Shown here piece by piece: positions 1 to 11,239 of a stretch of 64,000 nt of DNA (position 1 is its first letter; the number at the start of each line of letters is the position of its first letter). Position numbers and translations under genes: made by a program. The notes under the pieces were generated by a model, which saw nothing but the letters and a program-made list of their open reading frames with translations, did no database searches and was not told the DNA's origin. Source of the stretch: Platerodrilus igneus (Eukaryota; Arthropoda; Insecta; Coleoptera; Lycidae); assembly GCA_036346225.1 (NCBI GenBank), contig JARFIW010001367.1, positions 664,284 through 728,283 on the forward strand, in the 5' to 3' direction.

Positions 1-1267
1 AACTCGAAAGAATACGAGAAGACCAGGAGAATGACGCCGAATTGGGACGTATTATTGAGTGGAAAATAGAGGACAACGACCAGCTTGGGAAGAAATTAGT
101 ATTTTAAGTAGGAGCCTGAAGGCATACTGGGCACAGTGGGACTCCTTGATAATAGAAAATAGAATCTTGAAACGACGCCTGGAATTTGAAGATGGCACTG
201 AGAGACTTCAAGTGATAGTTTCGAGAAGCAGATTGTCGGAAGTGTTGCAGCACTTGCACGATGGTATTTCCGGAGGGCACTTTGGCGTGAAAAGAACTCT
301 CGAAAGAGTGAGAGAAAGATTCTATTGGGTGAACTGCAAAGATAATGTGATGGAGTAGTGCCGGAAATGTGAATTGTGTGCCTCTGCAAATGGACCGGTC
401 ACAAAACGGAAACCCCCAATGAGACAGTATAACGTGGGGAATACTTTTGAGAGGGTAGCCATTGATATAGCTGGTCCGTTTCCTGAATCAGAGAAAGGAA
501 ATAAATACATCTTGGTTGCAATGGATTATTTTACGAAATGGCCGGAGGCATATGCTATACCTAACCAAGAAGCCGAAACGGTTGCAGATGTACTAGTGAA
601 GGAGTTGTTTTGTCGCTTTGGAGTTCCGTTGGAATTACACTCCGATCAAGGTCGGAACTTCGAATCAGCATTGTTTCAAAATGTCTGCAAGCATCTTGGA
701 ATCAGGAAGACTAGAACCACGCCACTTCATCCCCAATCGGATGGAATGGTTGAAAGAATGAACAGGAGGTTAGGGAAGTACCTGGCCAAAGTTGTCTCTG
801 AACATCAACGAGACTGGGACCAATATTTACATTTGTTCCTACTGGCGCACCGATCTTCGGTACATGACAGCACAGGGTACTCGCCCGCTTGCGTTATGCT
901 AGGACGTGAATTGCGGCTACCATGTGATCTTCAGTTTGGATTTAAACCTGGAGAAGAGATCGCAGGTGAAGATTACGTTAGTAAGCTTCGTGAAAGATCA
1001 AATAGCATTCACGAAAACGTCCGAAAGAATATCCAGGCAGCAAGCGATCGAATAAAATTACAATGTGACACGAGAGCACAAGAAGGTGGTTATCAACCTG
1101 GAGATTTGGTGTGGTTGTATAATCCACAAAGAAAACGTGGGTTGTCGCCAAAATTACAAAGACAATGGGAAGGCCCGTACGAAGTGAAGAAAAGGATTAA
1201 TGATGTAGTGTACCGGATCAGAAGATCTCCCGTAGTAAACCGAAAGTGGTACACTTTGACCGTTTAA
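1..1267 (+). pseudogene. Ty3/gypsy pol 3' part: H2C2 zinc finger and integrase
   Basis: Integrase that inserts gypsy cDNA into chromosomes. The first about 110 bases read, in another frame, as the linker between RNase H and integrase. An H2C2 module follows (HxxxxGGHFG near 260-290; C-x2-C at 361-380). The core shows the DDE triad: D in AIDIAGP (about 460), D in HSDQG (about 641), E in MVERMNR (about 750). The C-terminal GPY/F-like part contains QPGDLVWLYNP and WEGPYEV, then TAA at 1265-1267. Damage: a frameshift near 60-110 and an in-frame TAG at 356-358 between the two halves of the zinc finger. The rest is open for about 300 codons, so decay is recent. A macro-domain ORF follows about 95 bp downstream. 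Confidence 0.9.
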
Positions 1268-1362
1268 CATTCTACGCTGGCAACAACCAAGAAAGCTCGA
1301 ATGATGAGAATGGTGTTTGACAAGTTATTAATCATGAGCCAAATGTAGATTATGAGAGCTTT

Positions 1363-2022
1363 ATGGCGGCGAGATTTGGCGTTGTTGTTGAAAAACAGCA
1401 AGATCTGTTTAGAGCACCAGAAGAGTATTCCCTTGCACATTGCGTAGCTCAAGATTTGGCAATGTCAAGGGGAATAGCTGTTGTTTTCAAGAAAAAGTTT
1501 GGATGTGTGGATGAATTAGTACAACAGCTGCCAACTGTAGGAAAAGCTTTGGTTCTTTAGGATAAAAATCGTTATGTTTACTATCTGGTCACCAAAAATT
1601 CTTCATGGCAGAGACCTAGTTATGGAAAGCTATGGGAGGCTTTGCTGAATCTTAAAGCTCAGATGATGGAAAATGGAGTAACGAAACTAGCGGTGCCTAA
1701 GCTAGACTGTGGACTGGATCGCTTAGATTGGAGGATAGTCCGAAATATGCTAGAAGTAGTTTTCCAGGAAACCAACGTCCAGGTCCTTGTTTGTTGTTAT
1801 CAACCGGTTGCCTACCAAGACCAAGAAAATAGTGTTGACTGTTATTTCCAACGACGCGGTGGATGCACCAGAGGAGATAGCTGCCGATACCGTCATCATT
1901 CATTGAATTGGCGTCAAAATGTATTTACGGTTACGAGACGTAACGGTTTTAAAGAGGGGGTAGTGTTGGGAGCTACTATTAGGCAACCCGTCAAACACAC
2001 AAGCGTTGTAGGTTTTGCATAG
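1363..2022 (+). pseudogene. Macro-domain (OARD1-like) ORF with CCCH zinc finger, in the gypsy 3' region
   Basis: Begins at ATG 1363 and is open to TAG 2020-2022 except for one in-frame TAG at 1558-1560. The protein matches the macro fold of ADP-ribose-binding/hydrolase proteins of the OARD1 type: EYSLAHCVAQDLAMSRGIAV, then VFKKKFG, then YYLVTK, then KLAVPKLDCGLDRLDW, then a final strand VQVLVCCY. A classical CCCH finger (C-x7-C-x5-C-x3-H) follows at 1840-1896 and could bind RNA. It lies after the integrase stop and before the putative 3' LTR, where env or extra ORFs of LTR elements sit. The fold is from recognised family motifs; activity on ADP-ribose and use by the element are inferences. 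A second gypsy copy downstream carries the same domain. Confidence 0.75.
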
Positions 2023-2515
2023 TCTCCAGGATTCGAGAATTCTTCTAGCAATCAAACACACAAAACGCCGTCAGCACTGTTTATTCTGAATGGCCCGGGA
2101 AGCTTCTCGTAATTACTAGAGGATGAGTCATATCTTCAACTCAGAGTATATATAACACCGCTAATAAATGCAAGGGTCAGTCTATACTAGAATGTCTAAT
2201 ATAAATTATATTGTTGTAAAGTAATAGTAGTTGAGCTTTTGGAAGTTCAAGTGTATACATAAATATTATATGCTGTGTCTAATGTACATGGAGCTTGTAG
2301 TATACATAAATAGACAAAGTGTATAATAAATAAATAGTTGTGTTAGTGTTGTTAATGGGCCAATCCTAAATAAGTTAGTTTAAGAAGATATTAGTGCGTG
2401 TAAATTCATTAGCGTGATAGTGCTTCATTGTTAATTGGACTGAAAACATATATAAATAAGGCATATACTGTTAATTAGACTTGTGAACAGTGAGTAATAA
2501 AGATTCTGGTTATTA
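1964..2515 (+). repeat. Candidate 3' LTR of the first gypsy element
   Basis: A purine run (AAAGAGGGGGTAG, about 1951-1963) looks like a polypurine tract and is followed at once by TGTTGGGAGC, a usual LTR start. Inside are a TATA box (TATATATAAC near 2146) and several AATAAA-type signals (about 2326 and 2494). The 3' boundary near 2515 is a guess because the partner 5' LTR is outside the window. The stretch to about 2690 shows nothing else I recognise. Confidence 0.5.
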
Positions 2516-2689
2516 CTTGTTTTAAATCAAAGAAACGCGGAGCAGTGGCATGTTTCAATATTATATATAAAGATAATGTTGATGTATGTTTGTATACTTA
2601 AACTTTAGTCTGTAGGTCACATGTATATTATTTGTTTGTTCTATATTTTTGTCCTGTAAATGGCTGTTACCGTTCGGCAATAAATAAAT

Positions 2690-3075
2690 AGATAAATGTG
2701 CTATGTTGAGATGCGAGATAAGTCTGCCGTGTGATCTTGAGTTTGGGTGTCAACTTTGTGATGACATCGTATGCTAGGGCTACTTCGAGACACTCAAGCG
2801 CAAGATGCAGGACATCCATGGTGACGTTAGGAAAAATATCCAGATTACAAGTGATCAAATGAAGATCAGATATGACATCAAGATGCAGGAAGCTGGTTTT
2901 TAAGAGGGCGACCGATTTTGGCAGTACAACCCCAAATGGAGGCGTCAATTGTTCACGATGTTACAAAGACATTAGGAGGGTCCGTACAAAGTTGTAAAAG
3001 GAATCAAAGGCGCGGTATATCGGATTTGTAAGCTCTCAAAATGTAGAACAATAATGGTGCACATTAACCGGTAGT
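2690..3075 (+). pseudogene. Second, more decayed gypsy integrase C-terminal remnant
   Basis: Reads through several stops as the C-terminal third of the same integrase family as at 1-1267. Matching pieces include LPCDLEFG, DVRKNIQITSDQ, QYNPKWRRQL, EGPYKV and a VYRI segment, in the same order as in the first copy. The 5' portion is missing. Divergence from the first copy is large, so this is an older or different family member rather than a recent duplication. Confidence 0.65.
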
Positions 3076-3159
3076 GATGACGCCGGTAGTGCCAAAGAAC
3101 AGCACGCACTGAGATAAACAAACAGTTACGCTCGTGAGGAGGAATAAAGGTCTGGACTG

Positions 3160-3765
3160 AGCCATGATTGATTCATATCTCTGTACAGTGGCATCGGCAC
3201 AATTAGGGGATCATGGAAGAAATTCAAGGTGATCTATTCGGTGTGTTATTGGAATACTCCATGGCGCATTGCGTAACGACGGACATTGAGATGTCCCAAG
3301 GACTTGCTCGGTTGTTTAAGAATACATTCGGTAGTCTGGATCAACTTCGACAACAATAACCAGAGGTTAGAAAGACCATACGGATAAAGAACCGACACCG
3401 GAGCATTTACTACTTGATGACTAAGCAGCAGCCTTCTGGTAAACCGAATTACCAGGAACTGTGAAAGGCAATAGGGTTCCTCAAGAGTCCGGTGATCAAA
3501 TTTGAAGACAAGAGGTTGGCCATTCTCAAGATCGGTTGTGGGCTCGAGGGATTGAACTAAAAGGTGATACGAAATATGCTAGAGGTACTGTTCCACAATA
3601 CCGGGATTCGGATTTTAGTATATGGTTACAATCCAAATGGTACGACGGCTCCTACGAGCTGATTGCTACTTCGATTAACATGGATTCTGCAGAAACGGTT
3701 TCGACTGTTCTTACCGCTACAAGGCCTTTCAAAATCCGAGCCAAAGTGTGACAAAACAGCACAGC
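3160..3765 (+). pseudogene. Second macro-domain remnant downstream of gypsy integrase
   Basis: Broken by several stops but aligns along its length to the macro domain at 1363-2022: EYSMAHCVTTDIEMSQG, then FKNTFGSLDQL, then YYLMTKQQ, then IGCGLEGLN, then a terminal strand ILVYGYNP. The CCCH finger is not evident here. Recurrence of the macro domain at the same position behind an integrase in two diverged copies argues that it belongs to this retrotransposon family. The sequence from 3765 to the start of the Polinton at 3939 is unrecognised and probably the degraded 3' end of this element. Confidence 0.6.
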
Positions 3766-3938
3766 TTTAAGAGGGCAAGGCGGCGCCGCTTGGTCTACCT
3801 GTGATCAGAATGATGGCATTATAATGCAAACTAAGGGTTTGGTGGGTACTCTGTGGCGTTACATCTTCAAATGAAGATGATTGATGGTTCTACTGAGATC
3901 GCTTGAGTGACAGATACAAGGCTATTGCATTTAAGGGT

Positions 3939-4945
3939 AGTAGGGGGGCTAAGCCGCTTTGACAACAGAGATCCACAGCAAGATATGTATACACCGATTC
4001 GAGAACAATATGAACAGCTAAGCCGCTTTGGGAAACAAAACGTGCAGCAAGATATGTATACGCCGCTCTGAGAACAAAATTGTCTTTGTGTGTAAATTTG
4101 GTGCGTCGGGGGGTCGTTAGGTCTTTGGGGTGTGCGTTCGGTGGAGTCGTTAGATTTTTGTCGTGGGGTGGTGCGCGTGCGCTGGGGTGGAGATATTTTC
4201 TTCAGAAATTTTTTTAGCAGCGTTCCCGGTGTTAAATATTAAATAAGATGGGGAAAGGTGTTATACATTTTTTCAAAAAATGTTGTGTGTGTAGAAAATG
4301 GAGTTCACGTGTTGGTTCTTGGCCGCTTCGGAGATTTTTCTGGGTAGGTTAAGCTAAAAATTAAAACGCGCGGTGAAGAATTTTTTTTATATTAAGCAAA
4401 CGCGTGCAAGTGGTAAAGAGTTTTTTAGCTCTCCTCATAAGCTGCGTTTTGTATGAAGTATCAAATAAAATTGAGAAAATATACGAAATGTTATATGATG
4501 AGGGTCAAATTTTTAAACGTTTGCAGGTAAAATCTTGTAAAAAGAAGTCGTTCACTTCTCGCGATTTCAATGTCAAGATAAAATAACAAGAATTCGCAGT
4601 CGAATATAACCTCGTGTTTGGAATTATAGATCTCTGGTAATATATATGCAAATCATGCCGACATTCGACTTTTAATATAATGTATTTAATTAACATAAGG
4701 TGTGTTTGCAAAAACATGTTAAGACTATTTCCTTCTTGGTATGCAAATTATACCACCTTTCACCACGATTTATTTGACTCTCAAATAAAAAAATTAATTT
4801 GATGTTATATCAAGCATCTTTTGCTTACATTTTAGCAATTTGAATATATCTAAATATTTAAATGTAATTATACATTTAATTTATGAGGCAATAAAAATTC
4901 TTTTACTTTTAGCGGTTTGGTGATGTATGTAGATGACGTATTAGA

Positions 4946-4983
<38 letters not shown>

Positions 4984-6870
4984 CTCGTTTAATTTTACAA
5001 ACGTGATAAAAAATTTATAGGTTATGCAAAAACGTGCATGTAGTGAAGAATTTAGCGGTGATCTTTAGAGCTTCGTCTTTGTTTTTATTCTCGTTGCTTT
5101 AGTTAATTAAGGAAGGATTTTTTGGTTAAGCAAAAATAGGAAATGTGGTGGATGACATAATCATTCTCAAAATGATGAATGGTGGGGGAAGCTTCTAAAC
5201 GTGTCCTAAACGGGGCTGTGCCCCATTATTTTTGTATTAAATATCAAAAAGAATAGGAGAAATTATTCGACTCGTATTTTATAATGGTTTTAATTTAAAA
5301 TATTGGTGTGTGTGTGTGTGCCAAAAAACATGTTAAGACAGGTCACTCGTTATTTTGTTCATGATTGCATCACCCAAATAATTTATACAACTACACTGAA
5401 CTCGTACCCGGATCTAAAATATAACCTTAAAAAGTATGCAAATCATGTCGTTATTTAAAACGTGGTGAAGAATTTGGATAGTGATGTAATCATTCTCAAA
5501 TGCGGAATGGTACTCCATAAGGCGTTCTGAACAGAGGCTTTGCATGCATTAGGTGATTGAATACTTCGGAGATTTTAGGTTAAGCAAAAACGTTCACGTG
5601 CTGAAGAATCCCCCGAGATTTTTAAAAAATTATTTTTGTATTAAATATATAATGTTAAAAAGAAACACACAAAATTTGAATGTTTTATTTATATTAGTTT
5701 CACTTACTGGCATATTTTAATTACATGCTAATGAGTTCATATATGTTCATGCAGTTTGATTGATTCACTGCCGAAACAAAACATTTTTTTACACAGCTGG
5801 CAATACTGGGTGTCGTTCTTTTCAATATAATATCAGTAACTATTTACAATACAGCTGAATACTGAAAGGTAAAGTAACTTTCACGCATTTACCTACGTGT
5901 ACTTAAATTTAATTGAATTCTAAAAAATATATGCATATCTATGGCAGGCAACCCAGCATACACCAATTATATATTCTTAGTGTAAAATTTTATTGTTAGG
6001 TGAATAACCAGCCATTTATTATGTAATATTTATTGATACAAGCATGGTAATAATAATTTGCAATGTGCAAAATACCTCTTTTTGTTGTTAAAAGACCGAT
6101 TTAATTAAACACTATAAAAAGATTGTGAATTATTTATTCTAGTTAAATTTTACAGTGCTAGAGACGCTAATTATTATTAGTACTAGATATAGGTATAACA
6201 AAATCTGTATTCCAGATGATAGTATGTTCAAAGGATATTATTATTTAAAAAGACTCTGTAAACATGATTAGTGAAATCATTAAAATTAAGGAATGTAAAG
6301 CAAAAATTTGTCCATAAAAGCAAATATATTTTCTAAAAAATGTGCATAACTTAGGGATCTAAACGTTTCAACATCTCGCAAACTGAGATAAAAATTACTT
6401 ATTTCTTTGCAAAAGACGTTCATATAACGCCCTTTAACAACCGCGTTTAGTAAAGTGCATGGTAGTTAATGACCTCGGCGATTGTGCTATTTATAGTATA
6501 ATTATAACAACATATCGCTATATGTAAATTATATGGTTCTGGTTTATACCTAAAAACAACTATTTTGCATTATATTTTGTTGATCCTGGCAGAATAAATT
6601 ACAAGTATAGCTACATTGTCAATACATTTTTATTTTCAAACTCGTTTCAATTATTGTAGAATTTAGTGCTTATAAATAACCTACTTTAATTTAATAAGTT
6701 AGTCTTAAATTAATAATTATTGTCAAGAGAAATATATACACATATGGTAAATAATTGCAAGAATGTCTATAATATATCTGAGTTTTAATTCTGTTAAATG
6801 GAACATATGGCAATTGTGTAACTTCAAAACATTTTAGCATAATTGTCAATTACCAAAATTCACAATTTTC
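3939..6870. repeat. P1 left terminal inverted repeat arm
   Basis: Aligns in reverse complement with 27,040-30,698. Recognisable pairs: 3939-4100 with 30,540-30,698; 4380-4600 with 30,040-30,280 and again with 27,960-28,160; 5300-5690 with about 27,300-27,640; 6450-6540 with about 27,110-27,180; 6835-6870 with about 27,040-27,085. Short ORFs repeated in both arms (for example 4404-4586) only reflect the repeat. A (TA)n run lies at about 4951-4982. No gene is seen. Confidence 0.75.
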
Positions 6871-9098
6871 ATCTTATATCAACAAATGTTATTAAATTGA
6901 TGCTAAACAATAAAAATAATACCGTTATATTTCAAATCATTTTAATAGAAATACGCAATGTTAAGTCGTTATTAAAAATTAATTTAAACAGAATTTTTAT
7001 TATCACCGTCTGTTGAAGAATCGTAGCAGAATCTGAACTATATCGCTTTTACAAAGCATGTATTCAAGATCACATTTAGTTAGTTTCAAAAAACTTTTCA
7101 TCATTGTATACGACTGGTTTTAACTTGCAGTAGGTATCAATGACCGAATCAACATTACCACCCGAACATGGTTGACAACTTTAAATTTTATTTTCCCTAT
7201 TACTTTCAAGATATTAAACATTGGTATATATATATATATATATATATATTGCTGTGATAAGGGGTTGTTTAAGGGTGCACTTTATAGTAAAGGTCATTTG
7301 GAAAAGAGTAATTAGCATAGGCAGCAGAAAACGTCATTTATCTAGTGAAAAATTAAGAAATAGAGATAGTTTGTAGATAGTAAGTAGTCAGCACACTGTA
7401 TATAAAGTAGAAATAGTTTTAAGCGACGCAGATACACATAGGAAGACGCATAGTGGGCGTAGGAATGAGAAATACATGCATTAAGTAGATAGTAAATATT
7501 AAATACCCTGTAGATAAAGTTTAGTTAATTTAGGTAAAACAAATAATGAGATTTTTTAGTGGAAGCACGCGTATATTTATAAATAAGTGATAAAGTGTAA
7601 TTAGACACGCATTAAAGAAGAGTTCCGGACGATTAGATTAATACGGACATAGCAATAGAGCTTCAGGTAGCTAATATAAATGCGTACAAATATCTAACCA
7701 TTTTTTTATAAGAGAAATGATTAAAAATTGCGTGAACAACATGTAAATATGAAAATTTAAAGTCGAGTTGCATCAGTTGTTTATGGAAAGGCAAGTAATC
7801 TATCAAAATACAGCATGTTGATAACGAAAGACAGCTGCGGGCAGGTTGTGATTATGGGGAATCGTGGAGCATTGCATCAGAAACTGCTCTAAAGGTAATT
7901 ATTTGATTGGTCAGAAATAAGCGACGAGTTCTAGGCCATACCCACGGATGGAGTGGGAATTTGAGAATATATTAGCAAGTACCTTGATAACAAAGACAGT
8001 TTTGAACTCAACAAAGGCCGAAGTGCGTTGCCATTAAACAAAGTAATACGTAATAATTATAAAAGTGAAATAAAATGAGTGCGAATATGAAGATTATAAT
8101 TGCCGTTTAAACGTAAGTACGCTTTTAATAAATTTATTTTAAACTAAAACAAAAAAATAATAGGGCTTCGAAGTCTGAGGGAAATAGACTACGATTCTGA
8201 TATTCAGGGAAAAATACAGTAATACAATGTTTGATATCCAGGGGAAAAGAAGAATAATACAATTTTGAAGTACGGGGGTGAAACAAACTACAATCTTTAA
8301 GTCTGGGGCAAGAATGATAAAAGTCTAAGTTTGAAGAAATTTGAAATAAATTGGGGGTATAATTTAATAATGGTGGTCCATAGTGTAATGGCAATAATTT
8401 AAATGGAATCCAGAATTGGGGAAGATCATTTTTATTGGAAGCGTCGATGTGAAAAAAAATAAACCAGGTCAGATTTTTAGTTATAAGACATTTTGTTTTT
8501 CTATATAAATTTTTATTTTGAATATTGAATTTGTTGAATATGATATGCTTGTGAAAAGTCAACAAAAGAGGTTGCATACGTATAGAATGAGTAATATGAT
8601 AACAGGTTTAGAATATTCTACACTTTGTTGATAAAGATAATAAGTTTTTTTTGGTGACTTTGGGTTTTGAGTAAATAGTAGATGATTGTAAAAAAATTAA
8701 CTAATTGAAAAGTGTATTTTAAATAATTTCAAAAGCTGTACATAACATATTGGTTTCATTATATAAAATCAAAATTAACTGAATTTTATAATTCCAAATA
8801 AATGCTAGCCGAGGTCATAAGATTTAAATAGTTCAAAGGCGGAGCCACAAGTTGAATAGGAAATTGATAACACGCAAGGCGGTAACGTATCGAATTTTGT
8901 GATTAGTAGACAAGGTTGTTTCAAGATAAAGTCCAGTTAAGTTGATAGCAATACTAATAAGACAGCCGGAGGAGGAGATAATTACAATCTTGTTTATTTG
9001 TAGTGAATATTAAAATGGTGGTTCAATAATTTAGAGAGGGCATAGCAATAAATATAACAGCCCAACGTAGGGGCATGATAATTCTTCTAATATCATAG

Positions 9099-9143
<45 letters not shown>

Positions 9144-9600
9144 TATAGATTTAGTGACATCAGGCAACATTTTTCTTAATCTTTGTTGGGAATTAAACCA
9201 CTCATAGATTTTAAAATCATCTTTCTTTACGTTTCGATCCATGACCTAGGATCCTTGTCAAAATTGTCAAAACCACAACAAACATATAAGGAGTATTTAT
9301 CAGGCAACATATTTCTCGCATGGCTATGACAGCTTTTTGTGCTCTATGTAGAGTAATGATTAACGTTATGCTCTTTTGATTATTTGCAATTTACCGGACA
9401 TGCATCCTTCGTTAAAAGTGAAGGATATTCCCATAGATAATTTGAATAACAATCTATCACCGCCAACACACATCTCTAATTGGATTTTCCTTAAATATAT
9501 TGGTCAAATTCAACAGAGTCGCCTTGCCAGAGATCATCTCGAGGTTGTTGATTTGTTGATGCTGTTACAAAAACTAGTGGGGGGTTTATCAGACAAATAA
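6871..9600. repeat. AT-rich interior of P1 with an LTR/leader-like dispersed repeat
   Basis: No convincing gene. Two (TA)n runs (about 7227-7250 and 9104-9137) bracket sequence that resembles other blocks of this window. The stretch around 8480-9110 is collinear with 32,160-32,670 and 50,050-50,470: shared landmarks are GTCAACAA, TTTTTGGTGACTTT and a GCCCAACG-type segment before (TA)n. It is probably a degraded retroelement inserted in P1. A weak 74-codon ORF at 9376-9600 has no recognisable motif. Confidence 0.4.
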
Positions 9601-9655
9601 CTAGGTGATGCTCAGTATCACAACACTTTAGCATTACCTATTTTGATGAATGTGC

Positions 9656-9663
9656 TATAAAAG
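9656..9663 (+). promoter_or_regulatory. TATA box of the P1 188-aa ORF
   Basis: TATAAAAG lies 86 bases before ATG 9742, which leaves room for a start site about 30 bases downstream and a short leader. No other TATA-like string lies between it and the ORF. Confidence 0.45.
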
Positions 9664-9741
9664 CTAGGTACTTGGATAGTTCTCGCAGATAGTGGAACAA
9701 CAACGATAGTGACGATAGTGGTGCGAAGTTTTCAAGTTAAC

Positions 9742-10308
9742 ATGGACAATGTTCTGTACGATTTGTTCGAGAGTGAACAACGCATTTTACACCAACATCT
9801 GAAACATGCCATAGTATTGAATGATGTGAACAAAATCAAACGTATACTGTTCAGAGTAGGCGTTCATGTTCCCTTTAAAGCCTTCAAATGGCTAACGCTG
9901 ACCAATGATACATCCATTGATGTAATGGACATGCTGTTTAATCAACAGAGTAGGTGCGATCAATTTGTATCAAACTTCATGGATGCTTGCAACGGCAAAA
10001 CAGAGTTAAAATGTCATCAGGTGCGCGGTGTACTAGACGCAATAGAGAGTAATTATAGTTTGAACGATGTATATTTCCTTGAAGAATTACTAACCAACCG
10101 AGCTGTATTGAGTACGAAGGCATATCCTATCATGAATATAAAATGCAACTATAAATCACTGGTCACAGCGATTGACGATATGATTGTAGATGTTGTATAT
10201 TTTGCACAACCTATGGTATTAGAAAAAGTATTGAAGTTAATTTTAAAGTATAAGGTAAATTATAAGTACCAACCTAATGTAGTTGGCCCTCATAGAAACA
10301 ACATATAA
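9742..10308 (+). CDS. Hypothetical 188-aa protein of P1, possibly ankyrin-like
   Basis: Uninterrupted ORF from ATG 9742 to TAA 10,306-10,308. The frame is open further upstream, but only from a GTG. The protein is helical and leucine-rich. Segments such as HAIVLNDVNKIKRILFRVGV and TSIDVMDMLF resemble degenerate ankyrin helices, but no clear 33-residue repeat can be aligned. There is no signal peptide or membrane segment. It has its own TATA box and a polyadenylation signal near 10,566, and faces away from the integrase. No homologue is seen in P2. It could be an accessory gene of P1 or cargo; function unknown. Confidence 0.5.
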   Translation: MDNVLYDLFESEQRILHQHLKHAIVLNDVNKIKRILFRVGVHVPFKAFKWLTLTNDTSIDVMDMLFNQQSRCDQFVSNFMDACNGKTELKCHQVRGVLDAIESNYSLNDVYFLEELLTNRAVLSTKAYPIMNIKCNYKSLVTAIDDMIVDVVYFAQPMVLEKVLKLILKYKVNYKYQPNVVGPHRNNI

Positions 10309-10898
10309 CTGGCTCCTCAAGAATTTGGCAATGGAGGGCTCAAAACAGCAACCAGGATGGACGTGTGGTCCGGATTCGGGAAAATGGCCATCAAATAGTA
10401 TAGATGATTATAAAAAAGTGTATATGCTATTAAAGTTATTGTTTTAGTTTAATACTATTTTTTGTATGTAAATCATGTCATCTTGGTAATCCTACCTGAT
10501 GCGCTATAGATAGCACTTATTAGATATAATGGAGGATGCTATTGTACGTGTCGCATACCTTTTACAATAAATATATATACCTCGAGTGTTGGTTTAGTAC
10601 GGGGAGAAATTGTTAGCTGAGAAGGTAATGGGTTTTTACCTGCTTGTTATTTACACATATTCACGGACATCGAAATACTCAAGTTCAACCAAAACAGCGA
10701 AAATCAACCTACATCAACGTTTTGCGCTTCGGGCATGAGGAATTATAAACAACTTTCTTGACGTAGAACTAGTGTAGTAATTAGTAGTACATAGATGTAA
10801 TTTGTGTGTGTGTGTGTCGCTATAATAAAGCATATAACAGTAAAAAATTTTTTATTGATGAATGGCATATGATGGTAAACAAACACGTAACAGCAAAT
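10309..10898. other. Spacer between the 188-aa ORF and the integrase end
   Basis: No ORF of note. Contains AATAAA-type signals at about 10,566 (plus) and 10,824, and a short (TG)n run near 10,805. Probably the converging 3' ends of the plus-strand ORF and the minus-strand integrase. Confidence 0.4.
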
Positions 10899-11172
10899 CT
10901 ACAAAATATGATTTTTGGATATCCAACTATTATGGCTAGAATCTAAATTTAACCATTTCACATATACTTGATTTTTAACTCTCTTCAATACTTTTTCCAC
11001 TAAATATACATCCGGATAGTGTGTTCGTTGAAGTTCTTCTGCATAGAAGCCACCTAATATTGGTTGTCCTCGACTATCGCGCAATAGGTACTTTAAAGGA
11101 TTAGTCAAATGCACTTTGTACACCGTAAAAATTTCGTTAGACCAATTTGGTGTGTATCCCTTGGTAAATTGA
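10899..11172 (-). pseudogene. P1 integrase, C-terminal fragment with chromodomain-like end
   Basis: Minus-strand reading gives the typical Polinton integrase tail: GYTPNWSNEIF, then a stretch ending LRDSRGQPILGGFY, then a chromodomain-like end with VYLVEKVL, VKWL and HNSW before the stop. The fragment is cut from the catalytic part by insertion of N1 exactly at 11,172/11,173. The rest of the gene is at 19,897-20,559. Across the duplicated hexamer the two parts are in the same reading frame, so the insertion interrupted a gene that was collinear at that point. Confidence 0.88.
11167..11172. repeat. Target-site duplication, left copy (AATTGA)
   Basis: AATTGA directly precedes the first base of N1 and recurs at 19,897-19,902 directly after its last base. 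Six-base duplications are the rule for Polinton integration. Confidence 0.88.
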
Positions 11173-11205
11173 AGTAGTAGGATAGGGGGATTCTAGCGCA
11201 GCGCG

Positions 11206-11239
<34 letters not shown>

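Noticed and set aside
4404..4586. 60-codon ORF also found at 30,051-30,263
   Set aside because: Duplicated only because it lies in the inverted arms of P1; no motif, and the third copy at about 27,970-28,160 is broken.
8134..8577. 147-codon minus-strand ORF
   Set aside because: Low-complexity F/L/N-rich translation of AT-rich repeat; the homologous blocks at 32 kb and 50 kb are not open.
9376..9600. 74-codon ORF before the 188-aa gene
   Set aside because: No recognisable motif, weak composition support and no promoter of its own; it adjoins degraded repeat sequence.
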